Assembly: GCA_963974445.1 (NCBI GenBank)
Contig: CAXBDI010000034.1
Span: forward strand, 1-34,376
Direction of reading: 5' to 3'
Length of the DNA stretch: 34,376 nt
Origin: JACKII01 sp963974445
GTDB taxonomy: Bacteria > Pseudomonadota > Alphaproteobacteria > Bin95
Of this stretch, positions 7,718-16,445 are shown piece by piece. The position numbers and the translations under genes were made by a program. Below the pieces are notes generated by a model. It had not been told where the DNA came from. It worked only from the letters and a program-made list of their open reading frames with translations, and did not search any database. Each line of letters starts with the position of its first letter. The stretch's first letter is position 1.

Positions 7718-8881
7718 ATGCATTTCGGCCTCACCGACGACCAGCGTGCCTTACAGGAAACCGCCCGACGCTATGCCCGCGAGAAACTGCTGCCCAGCTA
7801 TCAGACGCGGGAGGCGGAGGCCAAATTCGACCGAGACATGATGTTGGATATGGGGTCGCTGGGCCTGATCGCGCCGGACTTGCCGGAGAAATTCGGCGGC
7901 CTGGGCGTCGATAGCGTCACGGCCGGCATTCTGATCGAGGAGATCGCCTACGCCGACCTCTCGGTATCCTACGTGCAGTTGCTTACCATGCTGTGCGCTG
8001 GCGTCCTGGCCCGCCACGCGGCAGAGGATTTGGCGGCGGAAGTCGTGCCGCAATACCTGGACGGGCGCAAGCTGATCGCCCTTGGCCTGACCGAGCCGCG
8101 CGGCGGCTCCGATGCCGCGAACCTCACCCTGCGCGCCCGCCGCGACGGAAACAGCTACATCTTGAATGGCGAGAAAGCCTCGATCTCCGCCGCAGACCAG
8201 GCCGACGACTGCCTAGTCGCCGCCCGCACCGGCGAAGTCAGCGAGGGCGCCGGCGGCGTCACCGCTTTTCTGGTCGATCTGCACAGCCCCGGCGTGACAC
8301 GTTCCGCCTACAACGACCTGGGCTCGCTGGCCGTCGGCCGCGGCTCGATCTGGTTCGAGGATGTGCAGGTGCCGGCAGATCGGATGGTCGGCGCGGAGGG
8401 CGCCGGCTTCTCAAAAGTCATGCAAGGCTTCGACTACTCCCGCGCTCTCATCGGCCTGATGTGCGTCGGACCCGCGCAAGCCTCCCTCGACGAAACCTGG
8501 CCCTACACGTTGGAGCGCCAGGCGTTCGGCCGGCCGATAGCCGAGTTTCAGGGCGTCACCTTCCCGCTTGCCGAATACGAAACGCAATTGCAGGCCGCCC
8601 GCCTGCTCTGCCAGAAAACGTTGTGGCTGCGCGATCAGGGGATGGAGCACACCAAGGAGGCGGCGATGTGCAAGTGGTGGGCGCCGAAACTGGCGACCAA
8701 CACGATTCAGCAATGCCTGCTGACGCACGGTCATCTGGGCTACTCCAAGGACCTGCCGCATCAGCAACGCATGCGTGACGTCCTTGGCCTGCAAATCGGC
8801 GACGGCACGGCGCAAGTTTCGAAAATGATCATTGCGCGCGAGACCGTTGGCCGCCAGTCGGTCCAGTACGCGCGGAAGTGA
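7718..8881 (+). CDS. Acyl-CoA dehydrogenase family protein
   Basis: Protein of 387 aa, normal length for a flavin-dependent acyl-CoA dehydrogenase that forms an alpha,beta-unsaturated acyl-CoA and passes electrons to ETF. The N-terminal helical domain starts MHFGLTDDQRALQETARRYA. The central FAD/substrate signature is LGLTEPRGGSDAANLTLRA followed by LNGEKASISAA. The C-terminal helical domain contains RQAFGRPIAEFQGVTFPLA and ends LGLQIGDGTAQVSKMIIARE. At the position where medium-chain enzymes have catalytic Glu (EGT) this protein has Asp (GDGT), so the base may lie elsewhere or the activity may differ. The ATG at 7718 is preferred; the upstream in-frame start at 7640 adds residues not typical of the family. 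It is transcribed alone. Confidence 0.9.
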   Translation: MHFGLTDDQRALQETARRYAREKLLPSYQTREAEAKFDRDMMLDMGSLGLIAPDLPEKFGGLGVDSVTAGILIEEIAYADLSVSYVQLLTMLCAGVLARHAAEDLAAEVVPQYLDGRKLIALGLTEPRGGSDAANLTLRARRDGNSYILNGEKASISAADQADDCLVAARTGEVSEGAGGVTAFLVDLHSPGVTRSAYNDLGSLAVGRGSIWFEDVQVPADRMVGAEGAGFSKVMQGFDYSRALIGLMCVGPAQASLDETWPYTLERQAFGRPIAEFQGVTFPLAEYETQLQAARLLCQKTLWLRDQGMEHTKEAAMCKWWAPKLATNTIQQCLLTHGHLGYSKDLPHQQRMRDVLGLQIGDGTAQVSKMIIARETVGRQSVQYARK

Positions 8882-9109
8882 TTGAGTTGGAGCGGGCGCC
8901 CTTCGGCAGACTCGGTATGTGGGGTCGTGGTCATATGGCGAGAGCCCTCACTCCCCCTCACCCGCCCTGCGCTCGACGCGGGGTCGATGCCGGAGCTTTT
9001 ATCGCAGAGCGGGTCGCTTGCCATTGGCGCCGATACCAATAACATTGGCGATCTGCGCGGGGTTGGCTATGCGGAGGCGATGTCGCAATAATCAAACCGA
9101 CGCTGCGGC

Positions 9110-10342
9110 TCAAACCTTCGGCTTCCTGGCCCGACCCACCAACGCCAGCCCGATCACGCACAGCACGCCCAGCACGGCAAAGCCCGCCGTTGCCGGGATC
9201 ACGAGGTCATAGCCGCCGGCCTCCCAAATAAGCGAGCCCACGTACGGCGCGAAGGCGAACCCGACCAGATACGGCAGGGCGAGCCAGCCCGCGATGGCGC
9301 CGAAGCCGGTGCGGCCCAGAAACTCGGCGGTAATTGCCGGCTTCAGGATGCTGGTCAGGCCATAGGCGCCACCCTGCAGGGCCGCAAACCCGAATGCGAA
9401 CAGCGGCGAGGCGCCGGCAAACATCAACAACAGGCTCGCCAGCAGCACGCCGCTGAAGGCAAATGCCGTCACACCTAGCGAGTTCACCCGCTTCTCAATC
9501 AGCATCAGCACGATGCGGCCCGCCACCTGCATTGGCCCAATGGTGGAGGCGACCAGTACCGCGGTCGTGCGCGGTATATCCCGTTCGGTCAGCAGAGGCA
9601 TGATGTGGTTCAGCAGCACGCCGTGATTGAGCGCCATCAGCGGAAATGCCAGGGCGATCATCCAGAATTGCGGCTTGCGCAGCGCTGCCTTCAGGGCCGC
9701 CTTGTTCTCCGCCTTTGGGGTTGGCCGCGCCGTCTCACCCGCAGCTGCTTCCAACAGGGCAGCACCGCAATACAGCAGCGGCGCCGCCACGAACGCCGCC
9801 GCGGCGGCAAAGACCAGGGCGGTCGTGCGCCAATCGGTAAGATCGACCAGTGCCGCCGCCGCCACGAAGCTGACCGTGGAGGCAAAACCCGCCAGCAGGG
9901 TGATTTTGGTAATAGCCTGGCGGGCCGCCGCCCCCTTCGCCCGGGTCACGACGGAAAAGCAGGGCTCATAGAGGCAAAACGCCTGGGCGGCCCCCATCAC
10001 GACCCACGCGGCGAGGTAGGCCGTCACCGTCTCCACTTGCGACAGCGCCGCCAGCCCGGCCCCACCGACAAAAGCACCCAGCCCCAGCACGCGCCTGCCA
10101 TGCCCCGCATCGATCAGCCGTCCCGAGAGGGGCGACGCCAGCGCCGCGGCCAGGATCGCCAGGGTCAGGCCAAGCGTCAGGTCGCCCTTCGGCCAGGCCA
10201 ATTCCTGCTCCCAGGTCAGCAGCAATGCCGCAAACACATAGAAGATGCAGGCCCAAATGATCGTTTCGCCAAATCCCAGGAGCCAAACGCCTAGTGCGGC
10301 GGCTCGATCGGGACGGGCTAAGGCGTAGGCACCGATGCCCAT
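9110..10342 (-). CDS. Major facilitator superfamily transporter
   Basis: Protein of 410 aa, strongly hydrophobic, with about 12 predicted transmembrane segments. Examples are LGVWLLGFGETIIWACIFYV at the N-terminus, LGLTLAILAAALASPLSGRL with the loop-2/3-like motif GRLIDAGHGRRVLG, and FAVLGVLCVIGLALVG at the C-terminus. The fold resembles anion/organic-acid type MFS permeases, but the substrate cannot be read from sequence. It starts 9 nt after the DUF35 gene and is the last gene of the minus-strand acyl-CoA cluster, so a carboxylate or lipid-derived substrate is a reasonable guess. The 228-nt gap 8882-9109 to its left holds no gene. Confidence 0.85.
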   Translation of the reverse strand: MGIGAYALARPDRAAALGVWLLGFGETIIWACIFYVFAALLLTWEQELAWPKGDLTLGLTLAILAAALASPLSGRLIDAGHGRRVLGLGAFVGGAGLAALSQVETVTAYLAAWVVMGAAQAFCLYEPCFSVVTRAKGAAARQAITKITLLAGFASTVSFVAAAALVDLTDWRTTALVFAAAAAFVAAPLLYCGAALLEAAAGETARPTPKAENKAALKAALRKPQFWMIALAFPLMALNHGVLLNHIMPLLTERDIPRTTAVLVASTIGPMQVAGRIVLMLIEKRVNSLGVTAFAFSGVLLASLLLMFAGASPLFAFGFAALQGGAYGLTSILKPAITAEFLGRTGFGAIAGWLALPYLVGFAFAPYVGSLIWEAGGYDLVIPATAGFAVLGVLCVIGLALVGRARKPKV

Positions 10343-10351
10343 ACCGGCGGT

Positions 10352-10753
10352 CTATCCCGGCTTGAACATCGGCAGCGTCACCTCGTCGGTGACGTCGTCG
10401 TAGCAGACCTGAACTTTCATACCGATGCGCACGCTTTCCGGGTCGCAATCGACGATGTTGGTCATCATCCGCGGCCCCTCCGCCAGCTCGACGATGGCGA
10501 GGACGAAGGGGGTCTTCGCAGCAAAGCCCGGATGGCCGGCGCGGTAGTTGACGGAGCAGGAATAGACCGTCGCCGCACCGCTCGCCTCGATCCACTCCAG
10601 ATCGCTGGAAAGGCAATGGCTGCACACGCCGCGCGGGTAGAACTGGGTCTGGCCGCAATCGCTGCATTTCTGGATGATGAAGCGGTGCTCTTTGGCGGCC
10701 TGCCAGTATTCGGCAGTATCTTGGTAGGGTTGGGGCAATGGGATCTGGGTCAT
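10352..10753 (-). CDS. DUF35 zinc-ribbon/OB-fold acyl-CoA-associated protein
   Basis: Protein of 133 aa. An N-terminal helix (QDTAEYWQAAKEHRFIIQKC) leads into a rubredoxin-like zinc ribbon with C30, C33, C44 and C47 (CSDCG, then CSHC), and the C-terminal OB fold is rich in beta strands (FVLAIVELAEGPRMMTNIV). Family members bind acyl-CoA and form obligate complexes with thiolase-like partners, as in the Ltp2-DUF35 steroid aldolase. The ATG at 10753 lies 2 nt after the stop of the thiolase-like gene, so coupling is translational. An in-frame start at 10855 would overlap the partner gene and is rejected. Confidence 0.9.
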   Translation of the reverse strand: MTQIPLPQPYQDTAEYWQAAKEHRFIIQKCSDCGQTQFYPRGVCSHCLSSDLEWIEASGAATVYSCSVNYRAGHPGFAAKTPFVLAIVELAEGPRMMTNIVDCDPESVRIGMKVQVCYDDVTDEVTLPMFKPG

Positions 10754-10755
10754 GA

Positions 10756-11925
10756 TTATTCCCTGCCTAGGATAATAGTGCCGGTGGATGACAGCACGCC
10801 GCCGGTGCCGTTGGCGATGGCGACTTCGGCGTCCTTGACTTGCCTGGGCCCGCACTCGCCACGCAGTTGGCGGACCGCCTCGATCACCGTGAAGATGCCG
10901 AACATGCCGGGGTGCGTGTAGCTGAGCGCGCCGCCCTGGGTGTTCATCGGGAAGTCGCCGCCGGGTGCGGTGCGCTGGCCGGAGACGAACGCGCCGCCCT
11001 CGCCCTTTTTGCAGAAGCCCAGGCTTTCCAGCGTCAGCAGCACGGTGATGGTGAAGCTGTCATAGATTTCGGCAACGTCGATATCCTTGTGGGTGACGCC
11101 GGCGCGCTCGAACGCCAGCTTGCCGCTGATCTTGGCCGCGGTTTCGGTCAAATCCGGCATCTGGCTGATCATGCGGTGCGTGTGGGCCTCGCCGGTGCCG
11201 AGCACCGCGACCGGGCGCTTTTTCAGGTCCTTGGCCCGCTCCATCGAGGTCAGCACCACCGCGCCGCCGGCATCCGTCACCAAACAGCAATCCAACAGAT
11301 GCAACGGCGAGGCTATCATGCGGGAGTTCAGCACGTCCTCAATCGTGATGCGGTCGCGCATGCGGGCGAGCGGGTTCATGCTGGCCCAGTGCCGCGTCGC
11401 CACCGCAATTTCCGCCAATTGCTCGCTCGTCGTGCCGTACTCGTGCATGTGCCGCTGGGCGGCCAGCGCATAACTGCCGACGGTGGAGACGCCGTAGGGC
11501 TCCTCGAACTGGGCTGGGCCGAAAATGTGGCTGGCGCCGGAGACCGGTCCCGCCTTACCGCCGCGGTCGGAGATGTTGGTGGAGCCATGGCAGATCAAGG
11601 CCACGTCGCAGAGACCTGTGGCAATCGCCATCGCCGCATGCTCGACGTAAGCCACGAACGAGGAACCGCCGATTGAGGTCGAGTCGGTGTAGCGCGGCGT
11701 GATGCCCATATACTCCGCCATCATCATCGACGAGAACTGGCCGCCGTCGGTGATGATCGTCGTGAACAGGCCGTCGACCTCGGCCTTGGTCAGCCCGGCC
11801 TCGTCCAGCGCCTTTTTGCTGGCCTCTGCGGAGAGTTGGAACTTGCTTTTGTGCGGCACGCGGCCGATGTCGCTTTCCGCGACGCCGACGATGGCGACCT
11901 TGCGGTGGAGTTGGCTGGGGTCCAC
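10756..11925 (-). CDS. SCP2-type thiolase-like protein lacking catalytic Cys
   Basis: Protein of 389 aa with the thiolase fold of the lipid-transfer (SCP-x/Ltp2) branch: VAIVGVAESDIGRVPHKS at the N-terminus, KLAFERAGVTHKDIDVAEIY with the Tyr-containing EIYDSF segment in the middle, and NTQGGALSYTHPGMFGI near the C-terminus with the conserved His. At the usual nucleophile site the sequence is SIGGSSFVAYVEHA with no Cys, and the C-terminal segment (NGTGGVLSSTGTIIL) also lacks the second Cys. It therefore probably does not do classical Claisen thiolysis; a retro-aldol cleavage like Ltp2 with its DUF35 partner is an inference. The GTG start at 11925 has GAGGA 8 nt upstream. Confidence 0.85.
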   Translation of the reverse strand: MDPSQLHRKVAIVGVAESDIGRVPHKSKFQLSAEASKKALDEAGLTKAEVDGLFTTIITDGGQFSSMMMAEYMGITPRYTDSTSIGGSSFVAYVEHAAMAIATGLCDVALICHGSTNISDRGGKAGPVSGASHIFGPAQFEEPYGVSTVGSYALAAQRHMHEYGTTSEQLAEIAVATRHWASMNPLARMRDRITIEDVLNSRMIASPLHLLDCCLVTDAGGAVVLTSMERAKDLKKRPVAVLGTGEAHTHRMISQMPDLTETAAKISGKLAFERAGVTHKDIDVAEIYDSFTITVLLTLESLGFCKKGEGGAFVSGQRTAPGGDFPMNTQGGALSYTHPGMFGIFTVIEAVRQLRGECGPRQVKDAEVAIANGTGGVLSSTGTIILGRE

Positions 11926-11976
11926 TGGCGGTTTCCTCGTGTTGGGTTTTTGGTTGTTGGCGACAAGCTTAGCCGC

Positions 11977-13548
11977 TCAAATCGGTGAGATCGAGCGGCG
12001 TTTCGGCGGGCCCTTGAAGGCGCGGCGCGGCGGCAGGGTGGAGAGCGCCTTGGCCAGGGTCTGGCGGGTGTCGCGCGGATCGATGACATCGTCGATGCCG
12101 AAGCCTTCGGCGGCCTGCGCCGCACCGATACGGGCGCGGGTCTCGTCAATGAGTTCCTGCCGGCGGGCCACCGGATCGGGCGCGCGCTCATAGTCGCGGC
12201 GGAAGGCGACGTCGATGGCGCCCTCTACTGACATGGCGCAAATCTCTGCGGTTGGCCAGGCGAAGGCATAGTCGGCATCGAAGCTGCGGCCGCCGCCCAT
12301 GGCGATGTAGCCGGCGCCATAGCCCTTGCGCAGCACCAGCGAGATGCAGGGCACGGTGACGTGCGCCATCTCGAACAGCAGCCGGCCGCTGCGCCGCGCC
12401 ATGCCGCTCGCCTCGGCCGCCGAGCCGATGGCGAAGCCCGGCACGTCGATCATCGTGATCAGCGGCAGGCCGAAGGCATCGGCGAGCGCCACGAACCGGG
12501 CGGCTTTCTCGCAAGCCTTGGCGTCGAGCATGCCGCCCAGATAGCGCGGATTGTTGGCCAGAACCGCGACCGGACAGCCATAGAGGCGCGCAAAGGCGGT
12601 GATGATGTTGCGGGCGTAGGTGGGTTTCAGCTCGAAGCGGCTGCCGCCGTCGAACACGGCGTCGATGACCTTGCGCACATCGTAGGTCTGGCGCTGGTCG
12701 GCGGGCACCAGATCGAGCAGTGCGTCGGCGGAGATTTCAGGCTCTTCCGGCTCGGCCAGCGGTGGCAACTCGTTGGAGTTCGATGGCAGGTAGGAGAGGA
12801 AGCGACGGATCGCGTCCATCGCTTCCGCCTCGGTCTCCACGGCCAAATCGGCGATGCCGTTGCGATCGGCTTGCAGCATGGCGCCGCCCAGCGCCTCCTT
12901 ATCGATGTCCTCGCCGACGCCGGCCTTGACCAGAGCCGGTCCGGCCATGCCCATCTGCGCGCCGCCGCGCAGCATCACGACGAAATCGGCCAGGCTGGCA
13001 TAGTTGGAGGGGCCGGCGAAGCCGGCGCCCAGCACCGCCACCGCCATCGGCGTCCAGCCGGAGTTCATGCCCAGCAGGTGAAACACCCGGCTGCCGGCGG
13101 CGAAATGGCGGGAGTTCTGGCCATCCTGGATGCGGTGGCCGCCGCCCTCGACCAGCATGACCAGCGGCACGCCGGTTTCCGTCGCGCGCTCTATGCTGCG
13201 GTTGTTCTTGGCGCTGCCTGCGACACCGACCGAGCCGCCATGCACGGTGAAGTCATGCGCCACGACGGCGACCGGCCGCCCGTCGACCATGCCAGAGCCG
13301 GCGACGATGCCGTCGGCGGGGGCTTCCAGGTTGGCGTTCCAGGGATTGTCACGATGTGGCCCGGCGAGGCCGCCGATCTCCAGAAAACTCTCGGGATCTA
13401 GCAGGGCGTCGATGCGGGCGCGGGCTGAGAGCTTGCCGTCGCGCTCCCGTTTCGCCATGGCCTCCGGGCGGGCGGCGTCGAGCGTGGCGGCTTTGCGGGC
13501 AGCGATCGCGGCCGCGAGATCGCGGGAGGAAGCAGGAGAGTCGGGCAT
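11977..13548 (-). CDS. Acyl-CoA carboxylase beta subunit (carboxyltransferase)
   Basis: Protein of 523 aa, the size of the carboxyltransferase subunit of biotin-dependent propionyl-/methylcrotonyl-/geranyl-CoA carboxylases. It transfers CO2 from biotin to an acyl-CoA. Two crotonase-like halves are visible: N-half with ARIDALLDPESFLEIGGLAG, VVAHDFTVHGGSVG and GGGHRIQDGQ; C-half with GCPVAVLANNPRYLGGML, DVPGFAIGSAAEASGMARRS and GYGAGYIAMGGRSF-like residues. No biotin carboxylase/carrier subunit gene is adjacent, so its partner must be elsewhere. The ATG at 13548 is preferred to the in-frame start at 13593. It is 51 nt upstream of the thiolase-like gene and shares its strand. Confidence 0.88.
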   Translation of the reverse strand: MPDSPASSRDLAAAIAARKAATLDAARPEAMAKRERDGKLSARARIDALLDPESFLEIGGLAGPHRDNPWNANLEAPADGIVAGSGMVDGRPVAVVAHDFTVHGGSVGVAGSAKNNRSIERATETGVPLVMLVEGGGHRIQDGQNSRHFAAGSRVFHLLGMNSGWTPMAVAVLGAGFAGPSNYASLADFVVMLRGGAQMGMAGPALVKAGVGEDIDKEALGGAMLQADRNGIADLAVETEAEAMDAIRRFLSYLPSNSNELPPLAEPEEPEISADALLDLVPADQRQTYDVRKVIDAVFDGGSRFELKPTYARNIITAFARLYGCPVAVLANNPRYLGGMLDAKACEKAARFVALADAFGLPLITMIDVPGFAIGSAAEASGMARRSGRLLFEMAHVTVPCISLVLRKGYGAGYIAMGGGRSFDADYAFAWPTAEICAMSVEGAIDVAFRRDYERAPDPVARRQELIDETRARIGAAQAAEGFGIDDVIDPRDTRQTLAKALSTLPPRRAFKGPPKRRSISPI

Positions 13549-13620
13549 GGGCGAGACCGGGACTGCGGGCGGGGATGGCAGTCTACCCGGCAAGGCCGTT
13601 GGAGGCGAGGACCCCGCATT

Positions 13621-13713
13621 TCGTCATCGCGAGCACTCGAAGAGTGCGTGGCAATCCAGGAGGGCGGAAACCTTGATTGCCACACCCGGCCTGCGGCCGG
13701 TCTCGCAATGACG
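13621..13713. repeat. Dispersed intergenic palindromic repeat (CGTCATTGCGAG type)
   Basis: The ends are near-complementary: cgtcatcgcgag at 13622-13633 and ctcgcaatgacg at 13702-13713. Nested stems follow: cactc-gaa-gagtg, gtggcaatcc pairing with gattgccac, and ccggcctgcggccgg. The element folds into a cloverleaf and matches the general form of dispersed repeats in alphaproteobacterial genomes (recalled, not searched). It lies between the carboxyltransferase and thiolase genes. Confidence 0.7.
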
Positions 13714-13754
13714 GTGGGCGAGGTGGGTGTCTCGACTCACCCTCTCCAACAGTC

Positions 13755-14963
<1,209 letters not shown>

Positions 14964-15064
14964 GATGGCGTTCTCCCGTCAGTCTTTGAGGATTCGCCTG
15001 CGACTATAGCAGGGCGCCATCGCTACGCACGCCTTTTTGCGCACCGCCGGCGGGCGGCTACCTG

Positions 15065-15724
15065 TCAGATTTTGGTGAAGCGCTGCACGAGCCGCGGCAG
15101 CCATCTCTCGAACCGCAACGGTGCATCGGTCACGGCAAGGCAGATGCAAGGCTCCGCCATTCCGGCGACTGGCGTGTGGTTGACGGACTCATCCGCCAAT
15201 TCGATGTCGCCGCGCCAGAACTCGTCATGGCCGTTGTGGAAGCTGCCGGCCAGGACCAGGGTCAACTCCAAACCGCGATGGCCGTGGCTGGGGACGGTCT
15301 CGCCGGCGGGAATGTAGAGCAGCCGGGCGCGGGCATCGCCCTTGATGCCGATCAGGTGCTGCCGGATGCCGCCGCCGACCATGCTCCAGCGGATTGTCGC
15401 CGCATCGCCGCCGACATAGTCCCGCAACGGTTGCGGCAATACGGGGGGGCTGGATGTGATGGCAAGTGCCGCGGGTGCGGGCGCAGGTTCCGGCGCGATT
15501 TCGTCCAGTTGAGCCAGGCAGCGGGCCAATGCGTCGTCGGAGATGCTTTCAGGCGCAAACGCCTCCAGTGCTGCGCCACCAATTGCGGCGAACCGGGCCT
15601 CGCGCTCGCGGCAGTCCGGGCAAAGGCCCAGGTGTGTTGCCACAGCCAGCGACCATGCTTCGGCCAGAGTGCCGGCGGCATAGGAGAGCAGCAGGTCGTC
15701 CGACAGGTGATGGCGAATGCTCAT
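15065..15724 (-). CDS. chrR: ChrR-type zinc anti-sigma factor
   Basis: Protein of 219 aa. The N-terminal zinc anti-sigma domain has ligands H6, H31, C35 and C38 (THLGLCPDC), the same numbering as Rhodobacter sphaeroides ChrR. The C-terminal cupin keeps a second zinc site, H146, H148 and E152 (PSHGHRGLEL) plus H182 (NHTP), matching the Rhodobacter set shifted by five. It holds RpoE inactive until singlet oxygen or related oxidants trigger its loss, and the cupin domain is needed for that response. Its ATG overlaps the rpoE stop by 4 nt, fixing the stoichiometry. The residue matches are counted from the sequence; the role is from family knowledge. Confidence 0.93.
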   Translation of the reverse strand: MSIRHHLSDDLLLSYAAGTLAEAWSLAVATHLGLCPDCREREARFAAIGGAALEAFAPESISDDALARCLAQLDEIAPEPAPAPAALAITSSPPVLPQPLRDYVGGDAATIRWSMVGGGIRQHLIGIKGDARARLLYIPAGETVPSHGHRGLELTLVLAGSFHNGHDEFWRGDIELADESVNHTPVAGMAEPCICLAVTDAPLRFERWLPRLVQRFTKI

Positions 15725-16302
15725 TCTGTAACTCCATGCGCGCTGCGGTCGATCAGTGTATCCATGCGTTTAAGCGCTAGTCTGATCCGCGATTTTACGG
15801 TGCCGATCGGCAGTTGCAGGCGCTCGGCAATCGCGGAGTGCGACTCGTCCTCATAGAAAGACAGCATGACCACTTCGCGTTGATTGTCCGGTAATAGTTG
15901 CAAGGCATCCCTGATGGCGTTGGTGTCCTGGATTTCCGCGACATTGTAATCGGGTGTCGCGATAGGATCGGGTGCAAATGACGGGTCGTGCGGGTCGGGC
16001 TCCGGACGGCGCTCTCGCCTGATCTTGTCGATCCGTTGGTTGCGCGCGATGGTGAACAGCCAGGTCGACGCCGCCGCTTTCTTTCGGTCGAACAGATGTG
16101 CTTTGCGCCAAACCGTCACCATGGTCTCCTGCGCGATATCCTCGGCCTGGCCTTGTGATGCGCCGTTGCGGACGAGGTAGGCTTTGATCCGCGGGCAGAA
16201 ATGGTTGAACAGGCGCGCGAACGCGTCTTTGTCCCGGAATTTTGCCACCGCTGCCAAGTCGTCTTCCCAGGATTGGCCGATAGCGCCAGCGTCACTCTTC
16301 AT
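15721..16302 (-). CDS. rpoE: ECF sigma factor RpoE (singlet-oxygen response)
   Basis: Protein of 193 aa. Sigma region 2 spans ~residues 25-95 (FCPRIKAYLVRNGASQGQAE, DIAQETMVTVWRKAHLFD, STWLFTIARNQRIDKIRRER). Region 4 spans ~130-185 (LQLLPDNQREVVMLSFYEDE, SHSAIAERLQLPIGTVKSRI). There is no sigma-3, as expected for a group 4 factor. It directs RNA polymerase to singlet-oxygen defence genes and is held by the adjacent ChrR. The ATG at 16302 has only a weak Shine-Dalgarno. A TGATCC-N18-TAACCG motif directly upstream suggests autoregulation, and a similar motif faces the divergent operon. Confidence 0.93.
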   Translation of the reverse strand: MKSDAGAIGQSWEDDLAAVAKFRDKDAFARLFNHFCPRIKAYLVRNGASQGQAEDIAQETMVTVWRKAHLFDRKKAAASTWLFTIARNQRIDKIRRERRPEPDPHDPSFAPDPIATPDYNVAEIQDTNAIRDALQLLPDNQREVVMLSFYEDESHSAIAERLQLPIGTVKSRIRLALKRMDTLIDRSAHGVTE

Positions 16303-16327
16303 CCAACATCATTCTTTTGAGGTATGG

Positions 16328-16357
16328 CGGTTACGGGTTTTATCCTGCCTCGGATCA
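16328..16357 (-). promoter_or_regulatory. Candidate RpoE promoter of rpoE-chrR
   Basis: On the minus strand TGATCC (16357-16352) is followed after exactly 18 nt by TAACCG (16333-16328), about 26 nt before the rpoE ATG. This fits the TGATC-N18-TA form recalled for ChrR-controlled RpoE promoters. Read from sequence; activity inferred. Confidence 0.65.
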
Positions 16358-16389
16358 CTCACCCACAAAAATATTTTGAGCAGATTTCC

Positions 16390-16419
16390 TGATCTGCGAG
16401 AGAACCTGACGCGTAGAGC
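16390..16419 (+). promoter_or_regulatory. Candidate RpoE promoter of the FAD-oxidoreductase operon
   Basis: TGATCT (16390-16395), an 18-nt spacer, then TAGAGC (16414-16419), placed ~26 nt before the ATG at 16446. Same spacing and core as the motif facing rpoE, so both sides of the intergenic region are probably under RpoE. Confidence 0.6.
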
Positions 16420-16445
16420 ATCCGAACCAACCGCTGAGGATGCCT

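Noticed and set aside
8882..9109. Small ORFs between acyl-CoA dehydrogenase and MFS genes
   Set aside because: No start context or domain; looks like intergenic spacer with weak repeats.
12361..13401. 346-codon plus-strand ORF over the carboxyltransferase
   Set aside because: High-GC shadow without domains.
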